Positions 7,747-14,747 of a stretch of DNA of 32,044 nt are shown here, piece after piece. Location: IMG/VR virus record IMGVR_UViG_3300035670_005997, positions 1-32,044 of that record; one strand, 5' to 3'. This stretch comes from a virus. The position numbers were made by a program, and so were the translations under genes. How positions within the stretch are numbered: the first letter of the stretch is position 1; each line of letters opens with the position of its first letter. The notes under the pieces were generated by a model that worked only from the letters and a program-made list of their open reading frames with translations, ran no database searches and was not told the DNA's origin.

Positions 7747-7958
7747 ACGAACGAATTAAAGAACTTTCACTACAGGCTTCGGATTCTATCCCGGATGATG
7801 TCAGTGCTGAACACGCAATGTATCTGTTTCAGAAAAAATTCGCAGAGTTGATCGTTCGGGAATGTTGTGGTGCCGCCGATGAGTGGTATCAAAAGCATAA
7901 CGAACTCCATTGGGACCCGGCTCAACATATTAGAAATCATTTTGGAGTTGAAGAATGA
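7743..7958 (+). CDS. MNERI/FGVE small paralogue family, copy 3
   Basis: 71 aa. MNERIKELSLQAS at the N-terminus, core KKFAELIVRECCG, variable DEWYQKHNELHWDPAQ and the end NHFGVEE. The start overlaps the preceding TGA, and the SD GGAG is 7 bases before ATG inside the previous gene. Same packing at its 3' end. Confidence 0.8.
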   Translation: MNERIKELSLQASDSIPDDVSAEHAMYLFQKKFAELIVRECCGAADEWYQKHNELHWDPAQHIRNHFGVEE

Positions 7959-8344
7959 GTCAAGTAGTCAAAGCAATTACAGCACACGATACTGGTAATC
8001 GTAAAATCATTAGAGATGAATTCTCTCCATTGTTTCAAGATGTATTCGGTGTCAAGTCTCAAATCCAGGACTTAAACCTTACTGAAGGTGTTGCAAAAGA
8101 ATATCGAATTGGTGTCACAATTGGTTCTCAAGTTTGTGTAAGTGATTTAGAAATTGCTCAAGGTAAAATCGATGTATTACAAGAAGCAATTGATCGAACT
8201 AAGCGTCAGGTAATTGAAGCAATCTTTGGTGAGTTTAGGCAGGACTTGATGATGATTGAAAGAGCATTATATGATCGTGACTTTCAAAAATCCAGAGACT
8301 ATTTAAGGATTTTAGAACAGAAAATGTTTGGAGTTGAATCGTGA
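7955..8344 (+). CDS. Helical protein sharing only the FGVE-type tail
   Basis: 129 aa. The body (VVKAITAHDTGNRKIIRDEF ... DVLQEAIDRTKRQVIEAIFG) is predicted mostly helical and unrelated to the MNERI family. It nevertheless ends KMFGVES with the DNA junction TTTGGAGTTGAATCGTGA. So its 3' end has either been recombined onto the family junction or been kept because it holds the SD of the next gene. Function unknown. Confidence 0.7.
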   Translation: MSQVVKAITAHDTGNRKIIRDEFSPLFQDVFGVKSQIQDLNLTEGVAKEYRIGVTIGSQVCVSDLEIAQGKIDVLQEAIDRTKRQVIEAIFGEFRQDLMMIERALYDRDFQKSRDYLRILEQKMFGVES

Positions 8345-8616
8345 ACGAACGAATTAGAGAACTTGCTGAACAGGCTGCTGGAAATTTTACAGAAAATTTC
8401 CAGTGGGATTACCTTCCAGAAATTGACAAGGATATTTTTGAAAAGTTCGCCGAGTTGGTCAGGGCAGACGAGCGTGAGGCGTGTGCAAAGGCGTGTGAGG
8501 AAATTTCTGACTATGCTTATGCGTTATGGAAAGTTGATGCAGACCCTACCGAGCTGGGATGGGAATTAGGTGCAGAACATTGTGCTCAAGCAATCAAAGC
8601 AAGGGGTGAGAAATGA
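8341..8616 (+). CDS. MNERI/FGVE small paralogue family, copy 4 (GTG start, no FGVE tail)
   Basis: 91 aa. It starts with GTG (8341) at the exact place where the other copies have ATG; the following bases AACGAACGAATTAGAGAACT match the family, so the start is secure. Core FEKFAELVRADEREACAKAC replaces the usual LIVREC, a form also common in phage proteins. The tail is GEK instead of FGVE, and the SD for the next gene is AGGGG. Confidence 0.75.
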   Translation: MNERIRELAEQAAGNFTENFQWDYLPEIDKDIFEKFAELVRADEREACAKACEEISDYAYALWKVDADPTELGWELGAEHCAQAIKARGEK

Positions 8617-8729
8617 CCCATCAAGAACTTATTGATACACTAAGAACGGCAAGTGAATCACAGGACAACATCGCATTGAAGATGTTATTGTTAATGGCAG
8701 CAGATAGAATTGAAGGACTAATCCAATGA
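8613..8729 (+). CDS. Very small helical protein, 38 aa
   Basis: ATG 8613 overlaps the upstream TGA and the stop overlaps the next ATG (8726). The peptide (MTHQELIDTLRTASESQDNI, then ALKMLLLMAADRIEGLIQ) reads as two short amphipathic helices. The packing and a nearby AGGGG SD support it. Function unknown. Confidence 0.55.
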   Translation: MTHQELIDTLRTASESQDNIALKMLLLMAADRIEGLIQ

Positions 8730-9220
8730 GTAATCTACATTTTCATGCTATGTCAGAATTCCGTGCCGCAGGTTTCATTGATAAAAACGGAAACTATTGT
8801 GATATAATGCAAGAAGCAGTCTGTAAGAATATACTGAAGATGCTTGATGTGTTTAACGATGAAGGACATTCAGGGTTTAGTGCATCGTATACTGTGAATA
8901 TGTTTAGTAAACTTGCTATGTTTCAACCACTTACTCCGTTGACTGGTGAAGATTGGGAATGGAATGAAGCAAGTGAAGGTGTCTTTCAGAATAAACGATG
9001 CAGCCATGTATTTAAACAAGCGGATAGGTTTGGTGGACAGGCATATGACATTGATGGTAAAGTGTTCTGGTCATGGCAAGAGACAGACGAGTTTGGTGCA
9101 TTGACCAAAGACTTTTATTCAAATAGTGATTGTTTTGTGCCTATTAGTTTCCCCTATACACCAAAGCGAGAGGTGGTTTTCGTACCTACAGAGCAGTTTC
9201 CAAATGAGGTTTTGAAATGA
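8726..9220 (+). CDS. Conserved phage protein of unknown function
   Basis: 164 aa. A central and C-terminal block (PLTPLTGEDWEWNEASEGVF, QNKRCSHVFKQADRFGGQAY, DIDGKVFWSW, VPISFPYTPK) is one I recall as a frequent hypothetical protein in phages of many aquatic and enteric bacteria. The N-terminal half is helical. No membrane segment or known catalytic motif. It is coupled on both sides, with GAGG upstream of the next start. Confidence 0.75.
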   Translation: MSNLHFHAMSEFRAAGFIDKNGNYCDIMQEAVCKNILKMLDVFNDEGHSGFSASYTVNMFSKLAMFQPLTPLTGEDWEWNEASEGVFQNKRCSHVFKQADRFGGQAYDIDGKVFWSWQETDEFGALTKDFYSNSDCFVPISFPYTPKREVVFVPTEQFPNEVLK

Positions 9221-9411
9221 ACGAACTAATCAAAGAACTTGCTATACAGTCTGGTCTGAATGCTCCGTATGGTAGTGATCATGAAGGTTTGCGAGATTTT
9301 GACTATAGAAAGTTTGCAGAGTTGATTGTGCGGGAATGTGCTAATATTGCTCTACGAGAAGACCATGAACCTGATGAATGTATTTTGCATCAGTTTGGTC
9401 TAAGACGATGA
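9217..9411 (+). CDS. MNERI/FGVE small paralogue family, copy 5
   Basis: 64 aa. MNELIKELAIQSG at the start, core DYRKFAELIVRECANI and a diverged end LHQFGLRR, where HFGVE has drifted to QFGL. Together with the loss of GGAG at the 3' end, this suggests that the tail is free to change when it is no longer the SD of a following gene; the next gene has its own AAGGA. Confidence 0.75.
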   Translation: MNELIKELAIQSGLNAPYGSDHEGLRDFDYRKFAELIVRECANIALREDHEPDECILHQFGLRR

Positions 9412-9422
9412 AGGATGAAAGA

Positions 9423-9806
9423 ATGAGTAAAGACCTAAAGTTTACAACGGCAAGTGAGTATGTGGAAGAGAATGCATACACACCAGATTACTGGACAGTC
9501 GTAAAGATTACCACACCACAAGACGATATAATCTACAAGGTCTTTGCTACATGGCGTGGTTCGTATACAATGAACGAAGCATGGAGAATGAACTCAGGCA
9601 TTACAAATGTAGAGACAGAAGGTGACTACATAAAATTCTATGGAAACTCTGGCTCTGTCTATAAATTAGTGAATAAAGAATCTAATTATCGTACCACGGC
9701 ATACACCTATTCTGTGTTAGAGCATATGAAAAAAGGATTAGAAAAACTGAATGGTACGATTGAAGAATTGCCTTTTGATACAAATTGGAAAGAATTAATT
9801 GTTTAG
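9423..9806 (+). CDS. Hypothetical protein
   Basis: 127 aa from ATG 9423, preferred because AAGGA lies 8 bases upstream; ATG 9408, overlapping the previous stop, would add five residues. Sequence: MSKDLKFTTASEYVEENAYT, then an apparent beta-rich middle (DYWTVVKITTPQDDIIYKVF, YIKFYGNSGSVYKLVNK). Not recognised. Confidence 0.65.
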   Translation: MSKDLKFTTASEYVEENAYTPDYWTVVKITTPQDDIIYKVFATWRGSYTMNEAWRMNSGITNVETEGDYIKFYGNSGSVYKLVNKESNYRTTAYTYSVLEHMKKGLEKLNGTIEELPFDTNWKELIV

Positions 9807-9903
9807 AATTCTAAGTTTCTTTTTTCTTTTGTTATCTCTCTTTGGATTACTATTGTTATTAATTCCAGCAATTGGAATTCTTTTTGGAGTATTGTTTAAA
9901 TGA
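9799..9903 (+). CDS. Small hydrophobic protein with TTG start
   Basis: 34 aa, almost entirely hydrophobic (FRILSFFFLLLSLFGLLLLL, then IPAIGILFGVLFK): a single membrane helix. The only possible start is TTG 9799, which overlaps the end of the previous gene; GGAAAG lies about 7 bases before it. Its TGA overlaps the next ATG (9900), the same pattern as the other genes here. The frame could also be chance in T-rich DNA. Confidence 0.45.
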   Translation: MFRILSFFFLLLSLFGLLLLLIPAIGILFGVLFK

Positions 9904-10100
9904 AAGTCATGATGATTGATCCGCCTGCTGGTTGGAAGTATGGATTTCCAAAAGCAATGCCGAAAAAGTTTGATACATGGGAAGAAAGTCAAGCGTGGTT
10001 AGTCTCTGAAGGGTATCCTCAGAGTGAGATTGATTCTTACGGCGATCATTTCTATTGTCGTTATTGGGAAGAGGAGATGAATGATGACATTACCTCATGA
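9900..10100 (+). CDS. Small hypothetical protein
   Basis: 66 aa. MKVMMIDPPAGWKYGFPKAM at the N-terminus, ending HFYCRYWEEEMNDDITS. ATG 9909 is an alternative start. Aromatic-rich, soluble. Overlaps the following gene by 20 bases. Not recognised. Confidence 0.6.
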   Translation: MKVMMIDPPAGWKYGFPKAMPKKFDTWEESQAWLVSEGYPQSEIDSYGDHFYCRYWEEEMNDDITS

Positions 10101-10320
10101 GAGATACCGTGCCATGAAATGTGGCTATCAGTTTCTTTTAGATTTGCAAGACCCTAAGTTGACACCTAAAGTCCCAGCATATATAAGACAGAGAGCATCC
10201 TCTGTTTTGCGGCACTATCCGTTTGAGTATCATTTCGACATGATAGCAGACGCATTGCCAAATGATTTTGAGAAGACAGATCCATATTTGAAAAAGATAC
10301 AGGAGGCAAACAATGGGTGA
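10081..10320 (+). CDS. BPSL0761-like small protein
   Basis: 79 aa. The pattern LPHERYRAMKCGYQFLLDL, VPAYIRQRASSVLRHYPFEY matches what I know of the BPSL0761 family: an ER.RA...FL..L start and an IR..A...LRHYP end. The family is found in beta-proteobacterial genomes and phages and has no known function. GAGGAG about 8 bases upstream supports ATG 10081 or 10084. This supports a beta-proteobacterial link for the phage. Confidence 0.65.
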   Translation: MMTLPHERYRAMKCGYQFLLDLQDPKLTPKVPAYIRQRASSVLRHYPFEYHFDMIADALPNDFEKTDPYLKKIQEANNG

Positions 10321-10462
10321 TGACGATGACATCGTGCGGTTTCTAAAGAATCTATTAGATCCAGATATGTACGGGTATGCAGTATCACAAGAAGTCCGAG
10401 ATGAAGCAAAAAAATTGCTAAATAATTATTTTAAATCTGAGGGAGAAATACTATGTCAGTAG
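10313..10462 (+). CDS. Small acidic hypothetical protein
   Basis: 49 aa (MGDDDDIVRFLKNLLDP, MYGYAVSQEVRDEAKKLLNN). AGGAGG lies 7 bases before ATG 10313, an excellent SD. A helical protein of a kind that recurs next to BPSL0761-like genes. Its stop overlaps the start of the EF-hand protein. Confidence 0.65.
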   Translation: MGDDDDIVRFLKNLLDPDMYGYAVSQEVRDEAKKLLNNYFKSEGEILCQ

Positions 10463-10770
10463 AATTAATTTTTGGTTTGATTTTCGTTGTATTGATTGTG
10501 GCAATTCTATTTTTCAATCGATCAAGCAAAGGTCTTGATGTCAATCAAGATGGCAAAGTCGATTTGAATGATGCCAAAGCCGCAGTTGAAAATACTGTCG
10601 CTGGAGTTAAAGCAACCGCTGATGTCAACAAAGATGGTAAAGTTGATGCAGGTGATGTTAAAGCAGTTGCAACAAAAGTAAAAGCGGCAACTAATCGCAG
10701 TCGTAAAGGTCCTGGACAAACTTCTGCAAAGAAGCCAGCAGTCAAAGCAAAGACCAATCGCAGTCGTTAG
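10453..10770 (+). CDS. Membrane-anchored protein with two EF-hand/dockerin-type calcium loops
   Basis: 105 aa. One N-terminal membrane helix (ELIFGLIFVVLIVAILFF) followed by two calcium-loop motifs, DVNQDGKVDLNDA and DVNKDGKVDAGD, spaced about 29 residues apart, then a Lys/Arg/Ala-rich basic tail with two NRSR(K) repeats. The loops match the D-x-N-x-D-G-x-V-D-x-x-D pattern of dockerins and EF-hands. The SD is GGGAG. It may tether something at the membrane in a calcium-dependent way; the partner is unknown. A second calcium-loop membrane protein lies across the convergent boundary at 11352. Confidence 0.75.
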   Translation: MSVELIFGLIFVVLIVAILFFNRSSKGLDVNQDGKVDLNDAKAAVENTVAGVKATADVNKDGKVDAGDVKAVATKVKAATNRSRKGPGQTSAKKPAVKAKTNRSR

Positions 10771-10779
10771 TTTTTGGAA

Positions 10780-10812
10780 TCTGCCGTATAAGCAATGAGT
10801 CTATACGGCAGA
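10780..10812. terminator. Inverted repeat between convergent genes
   Basis: Perfect 11-base inverted repeat (TCTGCCGTATA at 10780-10790, complement at 10802-10812, 11-base loop). It sits between the plus-strand EF-hand gene and the convergent minus-strand block. Neither strand has a good T-run after the stem, so it may work as a processed 3' end or a weak bidirectional terminator. Confidence 0.6.
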
Positions 10813-10852
10813 AACCACATCTCAATCATCATCTTCACATAGAGATCAATTA

Positions 10853-11350
10853 TCATTTGGCTAATGGGTTGTCAAGCGCTTTTTGAATCTTCTCATCAAC
10901 CTCTTTGCTAAGAGTCTTCAATTCGTTTCTTACATCACGAACATCCTGAACTGTTTCTCTAGCAGATTCTTTTGATGTTCTCTCTACAGATTCAACAACA
11001 CCCTCTACTCGCCGAATGTCTCGCTTGAGATCATTCTTAATTTCGTTTGCATAGCCAGTTGCTTCTTCAACGGAGCCTTTCGTTGCTTCCATTTGCTTTT
11101 CAAGTACAGACATTCTCTCATTGATAGAAGACAAGTCTGGTGCTACATACTCTTGAATTGCGGCTTTCATGTCCATATAATCTTTGTACACCTCAAATGC
11201 GCCATAGAGTCCACCAAGAATTGATGAGATGATACCACCAGCAATCATTAACTTTGCTGGAGTAAAATTAACGCCACCTACACTAATGACTGTATTAGGA
11301 TCAACTGCGGCTTCAAGTTGATCTACTTTTGCATCTAAGTCTTTCGACAT
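10853..11350 (-). CDS. Membrane-anchored coiled-coil protein
   Basis: 165 aa. The N-terminal 30 residues are soluble, then one membrane helix (LMIAGGIISSILGGLYGAF, ~residues 34-52). The C-terminal 100 residues are a charged heptad-like coiled coil (INERMSVLEKQMEATKGSVE ... VRNELKTLSKEVDEKI). SD AGAGGA precedes ATG 11350. Its position at the end of an exported/membrane block, after a two-helix protein, is compatible with a lysis accessory (spanin- or holin-associated) or an envelope scaffold, but no signature decides. Confidence 0.75.
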   Translation of the reverse strand: MSKDLDAKVDQLEAAVDPNTVISVGGVNFTPAKLMIAGGIISSILGGLYGAFEVYKDYMDMKAAIQEYVAPDLSSINERMSVLEKQMEATKGSVEEATGYANEIKNDLKRDIRRVEGVVESVERTSKESARETVQDVRDVRNELKTLSKEVDEKIQKALDNPLAK

Positions 11351-11351
11351 G

Positions 11352-11648
11352 TTATCCTCTTCTTGTCCAACTACTTATGCCAACATAGGCACCTACCACG
11401 CCACCGAGCGCAATCCAATACAATTCTAAAAGTCCGTCTAATGATGCAAGTCTTCCATCAGGTACAAAGAACATCAAAGCAAATGCGGATGCAACCATTG
11501 CCACAAGACTAATCCAAGCCATGCGTCTACGATGATTTGCCCTTCTTTCATACAATTCCATTTCTTTATCACTCACGATACCATCTCCAGTTAAGTCAAT
11601 TTCATTATTTACTAAGGGTACTTGTTTATCTTCTTCTATATTGTTCAT
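11352..11648 (-). CDS. Two-helix membrane protein with an EF-hand loop (holin candidate)
   Basis: 98 aa. An EF-hand-like loop DLTGDGIVSDKEME (residues ~19-32), a basic stretch ANHRRRMA, then two membrane helices (ISLVAMVASAFALMFFVP and LYWIALGGVVGAYVGIS). Size and topology resemble small holins, but calcium-loop membrane proteins of this form also occur in other aquatic T4-type phages with no proven function. ATG 11648 lies within the 3' end of the large exported protein gene. Confidence 0.7.
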   Translation of the reverse strand: MNNIEEDKQVPLVNNEIDLTGDGIVSDKEMELYERRANHRRRMAWISLVAMVASAFALMFFVPDGRLASLDGLLELYWIALGGVVGAYVGISSWTRRG

Positions 11649-13269
11649 TGATCATCTCTTGGTGTAATCTGTCGTTTGCTCCCGAAAGTAAGCGTAATGA
11701 TCTACGATTATCGACTGGCTCAAGATTCTTGTAAATCTCTTCCGTCTTGTAAAACTGAATATCTGCCAACTGCTTATTTAGATAAGCATCAAAGTTTAGC
11801 GGTTCTTTAGCGATACTATCAATGCCTACATTGCCTGCGGCTTCATTGTTTTGCACTTCTTTTTTAACTGTTTGCGTAGTCTCTTTTTGATCTTCATTCA
11901 TCATCCTTGGTAGTGATTGATTCTGTAACTCAGAAGTTTCAACTTTAGTCTCAGTCTGTAACTCAGAGGTTTCATTTTGTCCTTGAGTTATATTTTGTGG
12001 CAGATTTGTAACTTCAGTTGATACGTTTTGTGCGTCAAATATAATTGAAACTGTGCTTTGAGGGATCTCTACAATTGACTGTTGAGAACTTTCATTTTGT
12101 TGTTCAATCACAATTTGTGGACTTTCGAATTGAACAAATTCTTGAACAGGTGTGCTTTCAGATTGACTTGTCTCTACACTTATCGCATTTAAATCTTGAT
12201 TCTCAGTAAGAGATTGTTGAATAGAGTTTTCAGTTTGTCTTGAAATCGATGCCAGCGTTTCGTTTGTCATTGAGAAATCTGGATTTGCATTTTCTTCCAT
12301 TGATTGTTCAATGCTCTGATTGACAATTGCCATCGTTGCAGATTCATCTGTTGCTTCACGAACAATTCTTGAAATCAGATTCATGTCAACTGGCTTCTTT
12401 TCTCTGACTTCTTCTGGTATACCATCAGGTACTTGCAATTCGCCTGTTGATGTTACTTCAATACCACCAGCATCCACTTTGACTTCACCTGTTGTTGTTT
12501 CTTCTGGTATTGATGTTGAAGATGTTGTAGATGGCGTCAAAGAGTAGTCAACTGATGCGACTTCAATCTCTGGTTCAGGACTGGAACCCCAACCCAATAA
12601 AGAAAAAAGATTTGCCATGTATGCTTCAAGATAACCAGGACACGAACTTGAATACAATGGATCTGCGGCACAAGGATCAAACGAATAATTGACTGAGAGA
12701 GAAACATTGCGAACTTCAGGTCCATAGTAACCAGCCCAGAATCCTCCATCTCTACCTGTAATACTTAATGTGATGCTTTGTGGATCGGTATAAGGATTAG
12801 CATAAGTGTGTGTATTGCTGGCTGTATACCACGCATCATATAAAATTGTGGCATTGTCCCATGAATAATTTTGAGATTCAACTACTGTACCAGAAGAATC
12901 TCTCAAAGCCACATTGAAGTTTAGCGTATCGTTCCGAGTAGTATTGTTTGAGATATAACGAAAATCCCAACTAAAATTATAACCATGAACTTGAATGCCA
13001 GTACCACCAAGTGCTTGATTGATGCCTATAGTCTGCGATACGGTGCTTTGACCATAAGAAAACATAATCGTATCTGTTGTCGTATCGTATAGAGGACCCG
13101 ATCCGGATATAGAAGCACAGCATCCTCCGGGGTCAGCACCATAGACGGCACCTGACCAATTGTTGTTATTGATCAGATTATCACTATTGTCAATCTGCTG
13201 GGCGTTAGAATATGCCGAAAAGCAGAGCGCCAAGAAGAGCGCCGAAGCCAGTTTTCTTATAGAAGTCAT
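11626..13269 (-). CDS. Large exported protein, virion or outer-surface type
   Basis: 547 aa from ATG 13269, chosen because it yields a clean signal peptide (MTSIRKLASALFLALCFSAY, SNA|Q); the longer frame to 13341 adds 24 non-signal residues. Mature residues ~20-230 are Gly/Ser/Asn/Tyr-rich and beta-like, with the ending DPLYSSSCPGYLEAYMANLF. The second half is a low-complexity Gln/Ser/Glu/Thr linker. A charged C-terminal segment contains AYLNKQLADIQFY and LRLLSGANDRLHQEMINEQY. The layout suggests an exported, surface-exposed protein with a C-terminal anchor or recognition tag. It overlaps both neighbours, so it is co-expressed with the Asn/Thr-repeat protein. Confidence 0.75.
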   Translation of the reverse strand: MTSIRKLASALFLALCFSAYSNAQQIDNSDNLINNNNWSGAVYGADPGGCCASISGSGPLYDTTTDTIMFSYGQSTVSQTIGINQALGGTGIQVHGYNFSWDFRYISNNTTRNDTLNFNVALRDSSGTVVESQNYSWDNATILYDAWYTASNTHTYANPYTDPQSITLSITGRDGGFWAGYYGPEVRNVSLSVNYSFDPCAADPLYSSSCPGYLEAYMANLFSLLGWGSSPEPEIEVASVDYSLTPSTTSSTSIPEETTTGEVKVDAGGIEVTSTGELQVPDGIPEEVREKKPVDMNLISRIVREATDESATMAIVNQSIEQSMEENANPDFSMTNETLASISRQTENSIQQSLTENQDLNAISVETSQSESTPVQEFVQFESPQIVIEQQNESSQQSIVEIPQSTVSIIFDAQNVSTEVTNLPQNITQGQNETSELQTETKVETSELQNQSLPRMMNEDQKETTQTVKKEVQNNEAAGNVGIDSIAKEPLNFDAYLNKQLADIQFYKTEEIYKNLEPVDNRRSLRLLSGANDRLHQEMINEQYRRR

Positions 13270-14293
13270 CTGTTTGTTCTTCTTCTGGTTTTGGAATTTT
13301 GTGTGGATGTGTTTCCCATGCAATCTTAGCGGCATTGCCAATCATGCCTTCAAATGGACATGGTGTGCCTGCATTCCACATTGCATCAAATACTCTACGA
13401 TCTTGGCACATGACTGAAACTGCCGCTACTTTCATGCCCATATCGTACAGAGTCTTAGCATTCTTCAAGCGTTCACAATTCAAGTCTCTTATGGTACCAC
13501 CAGAACTGACACCAAGAATCTGTGTCTGAACTGCACCAGATGTTCCTGTGGTACAAAGATCATTGTTACCACCACTCATCATGCTTGGTGCAATCGCAGT
13601 TGGTGGTGGTTGCTCTACTTTCGTTTCATTAATATTACGATTGGTATTCTCGTTTACATTTTGAGATGTAGAGGTATTCGTATTATTTGATGTTGAATTG
13701 ACATTGTTATTATTGTTGAATGTCTGTTCGCCAGAGTTTATGTTGCGATTGGTATTATCGCTAGTGCTGGTATTGACATTTGTATTGTTACTTGTCGAAG
13801 TATTGATATTTGTATTGGTATTGTTGCTGGTTGTATTGTTTATGTTCGTATTTGTATTGTTGCTAGTCGAAGTATTGACATTCTCATTACGATTGGTACT
13901 GTTAATTGTAGAAGTATTGACATTGTTGTTATTGAATGTCTGTTCTCCACTATTGATGTTCACATTCGTATTGTTGTTGGTATTCGTACTTGTTGAAGTA
14001 TTCACATTATTATTGTTATTGGTGTTTGTGGATGTCGTGGTATTGACATTGTTGTTATTGTTCGTGTTTGTGCTAGTCGAAGTATTGACATTATTATTGT
14101 TGTTCGTAGCCGTACTATTCACCGTGGTATTGTTGGTGTTAGTATTTGTGTTGTTGTTTGTATTAGTTGATGTGACTGTGCTAGTAGATGTAGACGTATT
14201 GTTGGTATCTACCTTTGTTTCCGAATCATAAGCGTGTGCTGATAAAGTCATAACAAAAAGTCCCGCCATAGCGACCTTTTTGCTGAAGTTCAT
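13205..14293 (-). CDS. Exported Asn/Thr/Ser-repeat protein
   Basis: 362 aa. Signal peptide MNFSKKVAMAGLFVMTLSAH|A. Residues ~29-224 are almost only Asn, Thr, Ser and Val, built from short units such as NNNNNVNTSTSTNT; the phrase SGEQTFNNNN occurs twice. The C-terminal domain (from ~225) is ordered and has five cysteines (LCTTG, LNCERL, VMCQDR, TPCPF) and ends in a hydrophobic helix (FGALLGALLFGIF). SD AGGAGG lies ~15 bases upstream of ATG 14293 with a 4-codon ATG frame in between. The polar repeat could form a fibre or matrix at the cell surface or a virion decoration. Confidence 0.8.
   Translation of the reverse strand: MNFSKKVAMAGLFVMTLSAHAYDSETKVDTNNTSTSTSTVTSTNTNNNTNTNTNNTTVNSTATNNNNNVNTSTSTNTNNNNNVNTTTSTNTNNNNNVNTSTSTNTNNNTNVNINSGEQTFNNNNVNTSTINSTNRNENVNTSTSNNTNTNINNTTSNNTNTNINTSTSNNTNVNTSTSDNTNRNINSGEQTFNNNNNVNSTSNNTNTSTSQNVNENTNRNINETKVEQPPPTAIAPSMMSGGNNDLCTTGTSGAVQTQILGVSSGGTIRDLNCERLKNAKTLYDMGMKVAAVSVMCQDRRVFDAMWNAGTPCPFEGMIGNAAKIAWETHPHKIPKPEEEQTDDFYKKTGFGALLGALLFGIF
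13622..14209 (-). repeat. Low-complexity coding repeat (Asn/Thr/Ser)
   Basis: About 590 bases encoding imperfect 10-16 residue units rich in Asn and Thr. On the plus strand it is seen as repeated TATTG/TTGTT/TGTATT words. The units NVNTSTSTNT and SGEQTFNNNN recur, showing internal duplication. Likely variable in length between relatives. Confidence 0.85.
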
Positions 14294-14330
14294 TTAATTT
14301 TCATTCCTCCTAGTTGAGTGATAGAAACAC

Positions 14331-14353
14331 TATGTCAATATAGAATCGACATA
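14331..14353. repeat. Short inverted repeat in the leader of the Asn/Thr-repeat gene
   Basis: TATGTC (14331-14336) and GACATA (14348-14353) with an 11-base loop, in the 93-base gap between the two minus-strand genes. It would lie in the 5' leader of the 14293 gene. I see no convincing sigma70 promoter in this gap. Confidence 0.35.
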
Positions 14354-14386
14354 ATGTAGAACTACTTTAGTATTTATTTGATTTGT

Positions 14387-14719
14387 TTAACTTTTTACGC
14401 CTGGCTCTTTGAAGTAACCCTCAAACTCTTGATCATTGAAGGGCTTATAATTCTTTCCTGATGTAACGGCGCAACCTGAAGACATATCTGCATTAAAAAT
14501 AACGATTGTCCAAGTCGTGGTATCTCGATTTGCAAATAGAACCAATGTTTGATTTGCAATGTCATTTGTTGCAGTCAACATTGGAATCTCTTGAAACTCA
14601 GTTAAAAGTTCTTCAATGAGCAATGCTGACGGAGCGCAATACGGTCCTTGATTTGCGAATTGAGCAGACGCTATGTTAGTGAATGCTAACATACTAATTG
14701 CTAAGAGAAATTTACGCAT
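14387..14719 (-). CDS. Small exported protein
   Basis: 110 aa from ATG 14719, chosen for its SD (AAGGG 8 bases upstream) and signal peptide MRKFLLAISMLAFTNIASA|Q; an upstream start at 14758 lies in the inverted repeat and is unlikely. The mature protein has two cysteines (YCAPS, GCAVTSG), likely a disulfide, and beta strands such as TTTWTIVIFNAD. It is the first gene of the minus-strand exported block. Not recognised. Confidence 0.75.
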   Translation of the reverse strand: MRKFLLAISMLAFTNIASAQFANQGPYCAPSALLIEELLTEFQEIPMLTATNDIANQTLVLFANRDTTTWTIVIFNADMSSGCAVTSGKNYKPFNDQEFEGYFKEPGVKS

Positions 14720-14739
14720 TTTTGACCCTTTCAAACATG

Positions 14740-14747
14740 TATTTATG
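14740..14747 (-). promoter_or_regulatory. Possible T4-type late promoter (CATAAATA)
   Basis: On the minus strand CATAAATA lies about 20 bases before ATG 14719, one base from the T4 late promoter consensus TATAAATA. It would drive the exported-protein block late in infection. It overlaps the neighbouring inverted repeat. Confidence 0.45.

Noticed and set aside
13698-14231. 177-aa plus-strand Leu/Val-rich ORF opposite the Asn/Thr-repeat gene
   Set aside because: It is the antisense shadow of the AAC/ACT repeat and has no SD; the minus-strand gene has a signal peptide and an ordered domain.
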